A program made the translations under genes and the position numbers. From positions 11,656,001 to 11,720,000 of the forward strand of contig OZ316895.1 in assembly GCA_973895155.1 (NCBI GenBank): a DNA stretch of 64,000 nt, read 5' to 3'. The stretch comes from Marsupella aquatica (taxonomy: Eukaryota; Marchantiophyta). Under the pieces are notes generated by a model. That model saw only the letters and a program-made list of their open reading frames with translations. It ran no database searches and was not told the DNA's origin. This document shows, piece after piece, positions 44,778 through 56,795 of the stretch; the stretch's first letter is position 1, and every line of letters begins with the position of its first letter.

Positions 44778-47700
44778 CTAGCCTCCAACTTGGCTGGGTA
44801 CAGCACCCCCTGCTGCATCAATTGGCAGTCGCTGCTTAGATAGCTGCTCACGCCTATGTTCAATCTCACCGCCCCTCCCTGAGCCCGAATACCTACCGCC
44901 AAACCTTCCTCGTCTTGAATGGCCATGCTCTCGACCTCTGAACGGTGGTGGGCTGCCTGGCCGCTCCCCATTCCAAGGTGAGCTGTTGTGAGCAGTGTCT
45001 ACTTTGAGACCTTGGGAAGCTTGTGGTTGAGGCCTCTGATGTTGAGAAACTGGTTGGTACTGAGGCTGCTTCTGAGAATCATTTGAGGGAGGTCCTTGCA
45101 GTTTATTCTGGGGATCAGATCTGGCCGAAGGCTGTTGAGAACTTGAAAGACTTGGGAGTTGGTCCTTGTCCACGGAGCCACCAGGAATAATTTGCGACTT
45201 ATGAGATGTAGACCTTGTGGTGTTTTCATTTGAATGACCAAGATCTGTACTAGGATGAGAGCGCTCTGGAGGAGCAACCCCTGTCTGCTGCCAATGACCA
45301 TCAGATGTTCCCCTTTGGTGCTGCTGGTGATGGACAGCATTTGGCACATCTCTATGATGATCCTTTTCTGGCCCTGGTTGCCTGTACCTGGACTGCTGGT
45401 GGGTATGCGATGCAGGAGCTTGCTCTCTTTCGTGGGCAAGTGCCTGTTGTCTAATGCGCTGTCTGGGTGGCGACCTTGGCTGCTGATGTGCCCCAACACG
45501 ATCTGTCTGACGTTGCTCTCTATCTGTATAAGGGTGCTTCTCATGGACGGATAGAGAAGCAGACCTTCCTTGGACAGCCCCAACTGCCAGTGAGCTTTGT
45601 TCTCGGGTGGTCGTTGCTCCTTCTGGAGCAATTGGTTGCACAGCAGGAGCAGACCTTGGTTGCTGATGTGGTCCAGAATGGGCCTGGGACTGATCTCTAT
45701 CATGCCTAAAGCTTTGCGACCTGGATTGCTGATGCCCCTGTCCCCGCTCATGTGAGCCATGGTGGTCTCTGTCAAATTTTCCAGGTGCCCCATGGTGTCT
45801 ATTATCCTGTGAGATATTGATCCGATGGGATCTGACATGCTCATGCGAGCTTTGAACATCACTCTCCAAAACTCTGTTCTTTTGACTAGATCCTGGCCGA
45901 GGTGGCTGATACGGAGTCACTCCCTCTTGGGGGGCTTTCGACTCCCTCTCGATGGCTGCCGGAGCTGGTGCTAGCAAACGGGAATGCGAGGAACTTCCTT
46001 GCTGGGAACCCTCCAAATTCTGCTGCTCTTTCTCTTCTGCAGAGGTCGAGGGATGGACTCGACCTACCTCCCTAGTTTGATGAGAGCTTCCTGGACGGGA
46101 TTGCTCAGACGTTGCATTCTGAGGTCTGCTGCGGTGATGGTTTTGTTGTGTGTGACTATTGTGGCTTGGCTGTTGGGATTTTCCACCTGTCTCGACAGAT
46201 TCGGAGTGCTGGACCTGATTGGTCTCCTTGTGTGCACTCGAACGTTCGCTTCCTGATGTTCTTTGTCGCCAAGAAGCATGGGGACGGCTCTGCTTGCTGC
46301 TGGTCTCAGCCTGCCTCGCTTCACTTCCAAACTTGATCTCTGACAAGGAAGTTGAATTTTGTGGCACTTCATTGGTTACAGGAACATTTGCAGATTCATT
46401 TCCTTGATTATGTGCGACCGATGGCGCCTGTTGGTGCTGTTGCATCTCTTCCTGCTGTTGTGCTTGCTGCTTCACCACAGGTTTGGGAGTATAGCGCTCC
46501 AACTCTGCCCTTCGAGCCCGACCTGTCTGCGGAGCAACAACACCTTCTTCCTTCTTCTCTGTTGCAGTATCAGAACTTGGAATGCAATCTGATCCGAAAC
46601 CTCCTTTGGGACCTGCAGGATGGACACCTGAGGGTGACCTCACTGGTGCCCAAATCATTCCCTCTCCTCCATGTGATTTGTCACCGACTCGCACATCTTG
46701 AGAAGTCCCCCTCTCCCTAGCAGGTACCCGTCTCTCTCTGGCAACTTGTGATTTCCGTTGGGGTCTCCTACTTAGCATTTCACCATTTGATCTTAGAGAC
46801 CCTCCATCACTTCCAGCAATCTCAACAGAAGTAGGTTGATCACTTGCCGCAGACTCAGATTTGAGGTCCTGCGGGCCGAAGTCTTTTTGAGAGATCGCGG
46901 ACGGTAGAGCCTTTGTAACATCATCACCTCCACTTACGGTCAGTGCCTTAGGTGTTACCTTTGCAACTTCAGTCCCCGAGTCATTGGAGTCATTCCACCC
47001 TTGGTTTGAGTCCACAAAGGAAGTAGAATCAGTGGACACGGTCAAACCTTCCGGTTTCTGTTTATTTCTTCCACTATTTTTGGTTTTCTTCTTCCGAGCT
47101 GCAGCAACACCTTCACTACTAACCACATTACTACCCAAACTTAGAGTCACATCCTTGGGTTCCAAATCCAGCGGAGCACTGGTCCCCACAGGCCATCCCC
47201 CGACCTTATCGTTGCTCTCACTAACAGCTCCTTGTCCTTGGACAGGATGATCTGGTTCCACTGATGGCGGAGGCTGCCTGGCCGCCTGCTTCAGCTGTGA
47301 CGCAGATTGCTTCCCTCTATGCCTTGCTTCTTGAGTTTTAGGAGGAACCTGTTGCTGCACTTGAGTACCTAGAGAACCACTTGTTTCAGGTGAGGGAACT
47401 GCTAGGTCTTGCTGCACAGGATTCGCGTGTCCAGTGGAAGGGGATAATAGTGAAGCTTGACTTGTAGTTGCTGGCTGAGATGTTGGAGATAAAAAGGATT
47501 GCTCTGTTTTCACCTGGCTAGGCAATGCGGTTGTTCTTGCTTTTGTTAGTTCACGTTGCTCACCGGGGCCCATTTTCGCTCGATGTTCTTCTCTGTTACG
47601 TCCATTGCTTTTTCGATCCCCGGCTCGTTCACGTTTTCCATGCTCATTTCTGCCACTGCGAACTCGCGGGGTACTAGCTCCCGTTCCACCACCGCTAGTC

Positions 47701-50700
47701 TCAAGAACCTGCACTTCCTCCGTTACCACCTCTGAGATGACAACTTCAATTTCCTCCGTCTGAATAATGACAGCAGTAGGCTCTTCAGTTGGTTCATCCG
47801 AAGGAGGTTCCTCGGGCTTGGACACAGAAGCCCCTAGAGACCGCCTGTTCAACTCCTCAAGTTTTGCCAAAGCTTTTGCTTTCTGTTCCTTAATTCTCTC
47901 ATCCTCCTCTTTCCGCAACTGTATCGCTCTCTGTGCTGCAATTTCCTTCATTCTTGCACGCTGCATGAGTTCAACGCCCTATTACTTTCGAGAAGCATGT
48001 GCAAGACAGGAAGTAGACATATTGAAGTCGAGTAACTTCAGACCCCATGGTACCAAATCAAAAACTTGTGACAGAGATTCCATCCACAGAATATATTCAA
48101 TTGAAATTCAGAGAGAAAAACAATGCTGACCTGGGCCTCATAATCATATGAGTCAACATTGGATAAATTTTCGGAGTCAATCCCTGCGTTTTCTGCAGAG
48201 CCTGCCGCCCCTCCCGGTGAAGGGACTCCACCACTTGACTGTTTAGGACTAGCTGTTGACGAAGGTCGTGAAACCTCGGTAGTTATGTCGGTAACAGGAA
48301 CAACCTTGGGTCTCCACTCCTTCTCACCATCATGACTATTCAAAGACTTACTTTTGGGTCTGATATCGTCTTTCACCAGTGCCTCGGCTGCAATCGATGA
48401 GACAGATAACTCTGTAGATGAGGTTTCGGTAATATTTACAATGTCGCTGTGCGGACTTTCAGGACCTGGATCCCCAACACGCTTCAAAATGCGTACTTTC
48501 TCGTTACCTTTCTGACCATCTGATGCGGACGGAGAGGTCGGATCACTTGACTGCATGTGCTTTTCTTGCACGGGGGGAGAAGCAACCTCCTCTGAAAGAA
48601 GAGTTTCAGCAGTAGATGGCCTGGAACCTTGAGTGACACTAGGCGTGGTCGGTCTGCTTTTCGAACTACCACTGGCATGCAATCCAGGTCGCAGAGAAGC
48701 ACTCACTGAAGGTACGACACTAGATGTGACTGGGTTAGTCTCCTTCTTACTCCCTACAGCCCTTCCAGTGTGAGGCGAAGAGATAGGTTCTCTTCCAAAA
48801 CTCCGATCTCTTGTTTGTGCTCTCCCCCAACGTTTTTCCGAGGACTCACTGCTTTCAGAGACATGAACCTTCTTTGCAAGCTGGTCCTTTGTCTCCAACG
48901 GACTGACGTCTTCTCCTCTAATCTTTGAGACTGAACCACCAGACTCTAACTCCTTTAGTTTGCGTGTTTGCACATGTTCGCCTTCACTGGTGCCACTTGA
49001 CTTGGGAGCCTGCACCACAACAGCATCCTTAGCTTCTCCACCGTCAACTGCCTTGTCCGTAGGCAGTTCGGGAGAATCTTCAATCTTCAAGTGATCCACA
49101 TGTTTCCTTTCACTCCCTGTTTGTATGGTGTCACTATGCAACCCTGGTTCAGATTGAGTCATTTTATTACCTGGACCTGGCGATGCAGATGAGACGTCCT
49201 CCTCAAATACTGGCTTTGAGAAGTCCATTGGTTCATCACTGCTGGCAGCCGCCCCCCAGTCACGGTGGCTTCCCTGATGACCTCCACGTGAAGATGGCCT
49301 TTGCAATTCACTTGTCAAATTACTACTCATAATATGTCCTGCTCTGCGACTTTCTCCAGGATCCTGAAACGAAGTCAGTCGTCCTCCATCCTTGTAAAGT
49401 CCACTCTCTTTGGTGTATGCCCCTCCATCCTTATAGCCCGGCCCATCTTTAAAATTGACATTGTCTTTGTATTTCGGCCCTTCACGATAACCTTCACCAT
49501 CATAGCCCATAGACTCGTTGCGCTCCCTACTGATGCCCAAGTTATTCGGCATGTGGCGAGGTCCTGGCCCAGGTCCTCCGTGCGGATAACGACCATAAGG
49601 TTCAACAGGTGGACCTTGTGGGTAGTTTCCATACATTCCAGGAGGACCATTCATTCCAAGCATCATCATCTCACGTTCATCCATATTACCATAGCCAGGT
49701 CCTGGTGGTCCGTAGTAGTTGTCATAAGGACCCGGACCTTGATACATCCCTGGTCCCATAGGAGGCCCAGGTCTTGGAGGAGCACCACCTGGTCTACCAA
49801 AAGGGGCTGTGTTTCCATACATATCACCATGTCGACCATATCCACCAGGACCTGGACCTGGGCCTGGACCTCCACTTCTAGAATAAGGCCCTTGCCCAGG
49901 TGCAGGATATCTCTGCTGATGCATAAATGCAGGATCAGGTTGAAACCTTCCAGGGCCGGGAGGCCCATATGGACCGACAGGTGGACCACCTCTGCGCCAG
50001 TTCTCATCTGATGGGCCACCACCTGGAGCTGCTCCATGACCAGCTTCTCTGCGCCATGTATCAGCCACTTGTGGTTGACCCCCACCATACGGTTGAATTG
50101 GTGCAGGCCCTTCCTTGTGCCAACTAGCGTCTGTCATCCCTGGATGGCCTCCATATGGTCTTCCTTCCCGCCGCCACCCCTCGGGCATTCTTTCCTGACC
50201 TCCATAAGCTCCAGGAGACGTTGGCCGTGGTTCGTCTGAAGAAAGAACATAGCCTTACCAGTGAACTTATGATTGAAATAAAAATCACTTCTGATTATTA
50301 ACCCATAAACTAAAGTTTTGTCTCTTTCTTGCCACTCAACAGAGGTTCATGAGGTTGGTATGGGATTGAACAACCGAGTGGAAGTTGACATCACGTCCTT
50401 ATCATATTCAAGGCACCTTCTAATGCAACTATTACACTAGTGAAGGATGTAGCTCCTTGACTTAGCAACTTTGAGTTGCCCAAAACTATTAACATTACTT
50501 CCAGCGGCTCGGTAGGGTATAAGTTAGGAAGAGACCACAAAGCTATCAAATTTAACACAGAGGACGGGAAGCCTTTCATTAAAAGGATAGAATGTAGACT
50601 TGTATTAAAGATGGCGACACAGTCCAGTACAAATCTTACCATAAGGACCAGTTGGGCCAGATGGTGGCCTCTCCTCAGTAAGAGGCACCCTTTCACCCCC

Positions 50701-53700
50701 AGATGCTGGGCGATCACCCGAAACACTACCTGGTAGGCACAAACAAAATTCTTGATTTCAATGATCCATGTCGCCAGGCCAAAGTAAACTACATTTGACG
50801 TCTACGTGAAAGAAATCCTCGAGAATTCAAAGGATATAGAAACAAAAATATCGTCAGTGTAGTGCAAGGGAGTCTAGTAAGCAACTTTGAAGAACGTCAT
50901 TGATATGTCAGAGAACATACCAGTCTTATTCTGCTGAGGACGAAGGTCAGGATTCTTCTCTGACCCCAACGTTGGGAAGTCAACACGGGTCAATGTAAAG
51001 CGGGCAGGTTGATGAGGCTCTTCACCCTGCAAAATGCAAAACGTTACTGGTGCTGCTGGTGTACACATTCCTACCCACCAGATCACATCACTCTCCTCTT
51101 AACTCGGAAAACTATGAGTACAAAACACACTCAAACCAGGCCCAGCATAACTATTGTGAAAGACGTTTTAACAAAGTAAGTTTGAGATTATCGTCCACAA
51201 AAAATCCACTTCAACTAACGCTTGTGTCCATTCACCGGCAAATAACTAAGCTGTTGGGCCCCGACAATTAGGGAGAATAAGCACAACCTAACACAAAAAC
51301 ACATAAGGTTATCCTAGACGCCAGTCAAAACATACCAATTTCCGAGCTCCTCCGGCACCCCCCCAAGCAGCAGGTGACGGAGCAGCAGGTCCATTTGTCT
51401 GGTCAGCAAATCGAGTCAATGCTGGTGCTTGTGCCCTTGTTTCTGCACTGCGAGGTCTAACGGAAGGTGACTGCGGTTGAGCCTGTCCTAAAACCCCAGA
51501 AGCAGAAGACGGTCGAGCCGTTACTGGGCCCCATGCATTTGCCGCTGCCCCTGTTTCCTGAGTTTGCCGCAAACTGCCTGCTGATGAGGGTCGGGTGCCA
51601 CTTCCAGCAGATGATGGACGAGGTGGATGTCCACCCCATGGTACCCCACTGCTGACCGTTCCTGGTCCACCGCTTGCTGTAGCTGATCCACTGCTGCCCG
51701 CTGTAGACGGTCGAGGCGGTGCACCAGCCCATGGTCCACTACTCACAGGAGGGGATGATGACTGTGCAGAGTTACCCCATGGACCAGCACTAGTTGGAGG
51801 CGAACCCGTTCCACCCCAGCTGACACTCCCCCTGCACCATAGTGAGGACAACCTAATTAGAATAAAACAAGCTTTTGTGACTATAGAACGCTTTTGTGAC
51901 TGTAGAAGCTCCAAGGCCTTAGGTTGAATATGACTATGCCCAGAATCTTGCCCTCAACATCTTCCACTCGGTTGTCTCCTCTGCCGTTACTCTCGCACCA
52001 CCGTTTGGCATACTGACTTCCGTTTTCTTTATATGTATCAGAGTTCACCAAAGAGGTGTCGGGAGATGAGAATATCCCATACATAAAAGAGTCGATCTTA
52101 ATACGAGTGCTGAGAAGTGTATTCTATTCAACAAAACCTTCCCACTAATATAATCCACCACATCGACACTTGTGAACCAGAACCCAAGGCTCTAAATTGC
52201 CTCCGTCTGTTCACAAGACTCCATGACAGCAAACTCTCCGCCCTTCTTGCTTTCCAGAAAGCACTCTATCACCATTTCTCCTATCATTCGTAGAACGATT
52301 GACGCCCCTGGCTCTGGTGCAGTTTCGGAAGCAGATTAAGTCGCAGGTCCCATGGTAGATACTCTTCCACAACCAAAAACCATGCTTCGTGTCCATCATA
52401 ATCCAAGGGGACTTACATCAAACGAACTTCAAGGATAGACTTCTCTTGTCTCATTCGGCAGTGCAAGAAATATGGCGACAGCTCTGACTGAGAGCCCAGA
52501 AACTTTAAAAAAACAACCCGACCTAAACCGTTTCCAGAACTTGTAAGAATTCAACAAGTAACATCACCCAGTTTTAGCCGAGTAAAACATCCCAGATATT
52601 CCCAGAGCAGAAGAATAAGTAACCACAAATGGATCGCATAGCCATGTCCTTGAATAAAGGAATTTGCCACTCGACGAATGACATTTCGGACGCTGGAACC
52701 ATACCTAGGAACAATCTCCACATTGGGATCCAGTCCCCGATTCTCCAACCTGGTGAGTACATACAAGTAAGATATACTAGCCATTTCAACGACCAGGAGG
52801 TTCCAGCAAAATAATACCAATGTAACAAAGAACTGGAATGACAGTAAAATTCCAAACCCACTACTTCATGCTCATCCAACTGAATTAAAATAATAATATA
52901 CTGACAAATGAAAAGTACGAAGAACCAAGCAAAGATTACAAATCTCGAAGGACTCTACCCAGTATGAACGCTGAACGTGCAAACCTAGGGCCAGCCAATC
53001 AACTTATCCCGTAAAAACTGCGCTCTGAAGTTTCTTACCTTTGGCTTGGTAGATTAACAGGCTTCGGCACTTTCCCGAGAACAGTCATGCCCCTCCGGCC
53101 AGACACCGGTCTGCAAAACAACGACACACAAATCAAACGCGTGAGAAAAATGAGCTGAACGAATATTCCACAATCGAAATGGGGAAAATGCTGTTATTGC
53201 TGCGCGGGATAATTGAATGCGCTTCACTTCGTTGACACAATCAAGGTGTAACACGCGATGTTTCACATCCAGAAACCATCAATCATATCAACCAGAGAAG
53301 ACTCTTCCCCATGCCGTTGAGTAAGGTCAACCTTTATCCTCAGCGGCATGGCTGAACGAAGAACAATATAAAGTGTGTGGAATCAACTAGGTGTTCAGTC
53401 GTTGCGGTCATGGCGTCTGAGTGCTTCCCTTTTCCTACAACTACTGACAAGCCCATAAAGCACAATAAATTCGTAAAGCCTAAGAAATGTAGACTGCAGA
53501 CACTGTCTCCTTCCAAAAAATTATTTTCCTTAGGTTATTTGTGTGCCCAATCTCGAATGTATGCCCTATTTTACTCACTACTTCACTTAATGTTCTCTAC
53601 CCTTAGCAGATGACCAGCTGATCCATACGTGAGACATGAGTGGCATGCTAGGCAGTACTAATCTGCTAAGAAATTGTAGAACAACTACGGTATACAAAAC

Positions 53701-54130
53701 ACTGGCGCCGTGAGCCCTAGTATTCCATTCATTGCGGTACTACCTGCTAGTTTATGGGCTTCTAGTTGAAAAACTTCGCTAAGATTCTCAGTCCGAGGCT
53801 AAACGAATGCAAGCCATGGCAACATTACAAGAACGTGCCCGGAAGTCGAAGATCGTAGGAACAACCCTGACATAGACTGAAATTTCCAACCCACCCCACC
53901 CCTTCCTCCAGATAAGGTATTCGAATAGGTCGTTTTCGAGAAAGATTTAAGGTGTTCAAATAAACCGCGGCAGACGGCAGTAGTGGAAAAGAGTACAGAT
54001 AGGGTTAGATTGTACGAGACGTTTCAGAACGACATTCAGCTCGTCATCCAACTTTTTGGCCATAACCATTCCTTAAGAATAGAGATTTCGAGTAAAAGAA
54101 GAGGAAGCACCTTCCGACCCCGGTCGACAT
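44778..54130 (-). CDS. MOS1: MOS1-like protein (BAT2/PRRC2 N-terminal domain)
   Basis: Exons in coding order: 54130-54111 (tentative), 53110-53039, 52749-52705, 51831-51336, 51026-50921, 50729-50640, 50235-48131 and 47960-44778. All phases join, giving about 2038 residues. The N-terminal BAT2 domain shows GRRGMTVLGKVPKPVNLPSQ, then LENRGLDPNVEIVPR, a Pro/Ser/Gly stretch, RFADQT and TRVDFPTLGSEK. A Pro/Gly/Tyr-rich region follows (about 49500-50200), then a charged helix (RARMKEIAAQRAIQLRKEEDER). The last part is a very long Gln/His/Ser-rich low-complexity tail ending in an RGRFGGR patch. Arabidopsis MOS1 controls expression of the immune receptor gene SNC1. The protein is longer than I recall for Arabidopsis (about 1400 residues), mainly in the tail. 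Exon 1 (MSTGVG) is supported by phase and position only. Confidence 0.87.
53131..54110 (-). other. First intron of the MOS1-like gene, or 5' leader if exon 1 is wrong
   Basis: No domain or repeat was found. If the tentative exon at 54111-54130 is not real, translation could start at the ATG inside GRRGMTVLGK (exon 53039-53110). Confidence 0.4.
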
Positions 54131-54479
54131 GGCTGACGTTCAAATTCCGGAGAGGTAGGACCGATATATCGAGGTCAATGATTGTCAGATACTCAAGACC
54201 TGCTTCAAACAACCACAACCACTCCATTCAGAATCTGTCTCTCCATCTCTCGCGCAGCAACAAGGGCCTCTGCGTCGATCTACTCCTGTCCACCCTAGAC
54301 TAGGGATCTGAGGACGACGTAAGCCGCTAAAACCAAAATAGGGCTTCTCTCAGATGCACAAACTCGCAAAAACGGGATCCCATCACTCTACCGATCTTCA
54401 TTCCATCGAGGCCACATTCAAGCAAAGCCGCTACACGTCAATACTCCCATCGCCAGTGACCCTCCCCGCCTTCCCACGC

Positions 54480-55200
54480 TTTTCAGATTCCCAACGCACA
54501 CACACAGACACACACACACACAACCACATCCAATCCAAACCAGAAAAGAAAAGAAAAGAAAAGAAAAGAAACGCAGAGTTAGCACTCACGAAAGCAGGTT
54601 ACGAGACACACAGAAGTGGCGTACCTAACCGCATTTAAGGTGCAGTTACATAAACCTGCAAACAGACACGGGATTAAAACGATGTGCAGATTAAACGCTC
54701 GCGGCGATGTGTGGGCGGGCGGGGGCTGGCTGGTGGATCGATGCTGCTGCACGCCGATGCCCCAGCAATGAAGAGAGGGGGGAAGGAAAGGAGGGAAGAT
54801 GGGAGGAAGGAAGGAAGGAAGGGAGGGAGGAGGGGAGGGGGGAGAGAGAGAGAGTAAGAAGAAAGGGGGGAAGAGAATGAATGGGTTGCAAATCGTAGAT
54901 CTGCGACGGGACTCGTTTGTTATACGAGTGGGCAGGGTCATGGGCAGAGAGCCATACAGGTAGGCAGAAAAGAACGAGACGAAAACGAAGAGGGGGAGAA
55001 AGGCAGGGCAGGGCGGAACAGGGCAGGGCAAGGGGCACAAGGGGACGAAAACTCGGGTGGCCGGGCGAGGAGCGAGCACACACACACACACACACACACA
55101 CACGAAGAGGAGAGGAGAGGAGAGGAGAGGAGATGAGATGATACGAGGTGAGATGAGACCAGACCACGAGAGAAAAGCTTGTTCGTAACTCTTCCTTTCT
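54480..55200 (-). promoter_or_regulatory. Microsatellite-rich promoter/5' leader region of the MOS1-like gene
   Basis: It lies upstream of the tentative first coding exon. It holds (AC)n at 54498-54522, (AAAAG)n at 54543-54571, a long purine tract of GGAAG/GGGAGG/GAGA from about 54770 to 54880, (AC)n at 55078-55102 and (GAGAG)n at 55105-55133. On the gene's strand these are pyrimidine-rich tracts, common in plant 5' leaders. A transcription start cannot be placed. Confidence 0.55.
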
Positions 55201-55812
55201 TTCCTTTCCCTACACGATTTCTTGTCAGTTCAGCCTCTCTTAGTCTTGTACCAAACTCCGAAGTGGCGCCCACCTCGGCTTCCTTTCTTTCCGCTCATGG
55301 GTACAGTGGCTAGGGGTTGCGGTCGGCCGGGTGTAAAGCCCCGTTTCCTACAGTAGTTTCCTACAGTAGTTTCCTACAGTAGTTTCCTAGTTTCCTTTGT
55401 ACCGAGTTTTTCTCCTTGATGCTCTTAGTGACCTTTTCTTTTTGTAGCTTTTGGTACACCTCCAACCTAAGGGGATTTTGCTGTGAGCCGGGTGTAAAGC
55501 CCCGTTTTCTTTGCAGGGAGTGTTTTTTAAACCGTCACTGTGTCCCCGTAGCAAAACCTGGTGGATCCAGGTTACCAAAACGAGTTAAGAATGTTATTAA
55601 AAAACTAAAACAGTTCAATTTTTTTGTCTTCCCTGAACTTGATGGAGAGTGGCGGTTTAAGGAGGCACAATTCTCCTTAATGCCTGTAGTGGTTTTTCTT
55701 TTTGTAATACTTGGTGTGTAAGAGCATCTCCAACCCCTTCTCTGTGCGTGTGCTCCTCCATTTAGCCCCCTTAATTTCTGTCTAGTTATTGCCTGTCTCC
55801 TCCTCTCAGACA

Positions 55813-56107
55813 GGTGTTACATCACGTACAAAACTTAGTATGATACCACTTCGATGAATGGCTCGCAATGCTGTATCTCTCCCTGGACCTGGGCCATTAA
55901 TCATAACTTTGGCTTGTTTCAAACCTTGATCAATTAAAATCCACGTAGCATTTTCTGCTGCAGTTTGAGCAGCAAAAGGTGTACTTTTTTTTGCCCCCTT
56001 AAACCCACAAGCACCAGCAGAAGACCAAGAAACTACTTGTCCACATATATCCGTAACTGTTACAATTGTATTATTAAAACTTGCTTGAATATGAATAACT
56101 CCTTTGG
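55813..56107 (-). pseudogene. rps11: Chloroplast rps11 fragment in nuclear DNA (NUPT)
   Basis: The minus strand is open from [20 protein letters not shown] through [20 protein letters not shown] and [13 protein letters not shown] to SFVRDVT. This is about 98 residues of ribosomal protein S11, without the N-terminus and the C-terminal PHNGCRPP end. Compared with the family as I know it, several arginines are Cys, Trp or His, as C-to-T or G-to-A changes would give. It lies inside the satellite array and directly abuts the petB piece. Confidence 0.92.
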
Positions 56108-56108
56108 G

Positions 56109-56247
56109 TTAGTTCAAGTAGCAACTGGTTTTGCAATGACTTTCTTTTATCGTCCTACTGTAGTTGAAGCTTTTTAATCGGTTCAATATATAATCACTCA
56201 AGTCAATTTTGGTTGGCTCATTCGTTCAGTTCATAGATGGTCAGCGT
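56109..56247 (+). pseudogene. petB: Chloroplast petB fragment in nuclear DNA (NUPT)
   Basis: The plus strand reads LVQVATGFAMTFFYRPTVVE, then AF, a TAA stop (56174-56176) where a serine codon is expected, then [23 protein letters not shown]. This is part of cytochrome b6. It abuts the rps11 piece, but the order of the two is swapped compared with the chloroplast psbB-petB-petD-rpoA-rps11 cluster. Confidence 0.9.
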
Positions 56248-56295
56248 GTTGCTTCGCTCTGGTTCTCCTGTTAATAAAGTTTGTTTGGGTGTTGC

Positions 56296-56335
56296 CCCCC
56301 CCCACCCCCCCCCCCCCCCCACACACACACACACA
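56296..56335. repeat. Poly-C tract followed by (CA)n
   Basis: CCCCCCCCC-A-CCCCCCCCC blocks run into ACACACACACACAC at the right edge of the plastid insert, before the satellite resumes. Confidence 0.9.
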
Positions 56336-56795
56336 AAACCTAAAAAACAGAGAATCTCCAACCCAAAGGGATTTTGCTGTCGGCCGGTGTAAAGCCCCGT
56401 TTCCTAGTTTCCCTTGTATAGAGTGTTTCTTAAGGAGGTGCTATTCTCCTTAATGCCTACAGTGATTTTTCTTTTTTGTAAATTTTGGTACTTAAGAGCA
56501 TCTCCAACCCAAGGGGATTTTGCTGTCAGCGGGGTGTAAAGGCCAGTTTCCTAGTTTCTCTTGTATGGAGAGTTTCTTAAGGAGAAGTCTCTCCTTAATG
56601 CCCTTAGTGATCTTTCTGTTTGTACTTTTTGGTGCTTAAGAGCATCTCCAACCCAATGGGATTTTGCTGTCAGCCCAGTGTAAATCTCATTTCCTAGTTT
56701 CCTTTGTATGGAGTGTTAGGGAGGTGTTTTTCTCCTGATTGCCCCCAGTGATTTTATTTTTTGTAATTTTTGTAATCAAGAACTACAATACAATG

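Larger units (their letters stand above)
55317..56795 (+). repeat. Satellite-like array, unit about 150 bp, interrupted by plastid DNA
   Basis: The unit runs GAGCATCTCCAACCCAAGGG, GATTTTGCTGTCAGCCGGG, TGTAAAGCCCCGTTTCCTAG, TTTCCTTTGTATGGAGTG, TTAAGGAGG...TCTCCTTAATGCC, AGTGATTTTTCTTTTTGTA. Copies begin at about 55317 (partial), 55455 (with an extra block), 56345, 56499 and 56648. A 13-bp subrepeat GTTTCCTACAGTA is triplicated at 55343-55381 in the first unit. The pair TTAAGGAG...CTCCTTAA forms a small hairpin in each unit. Confidence 0.85.

Noticed and set aside
49301-50011. 236-codon plus-strand open frame
   Set aside because: Antisense shadow of the Pro/Gly/Tyr-rich exon of the MOS1-like gene.
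54579-55273. Minus-strand open frames of up to 174 codons upstream of MOS1
   Set aside because: They consist of translated microsatellites (CVCVCV, SSPLLSSP) and are not protein-like.
55813-56247. Functional nuclear rps11 or petB gene
   Set aside because: Both are incomplete, petB has a stop codon and rps11 lacks both ends; they are plastid-derived fragments.
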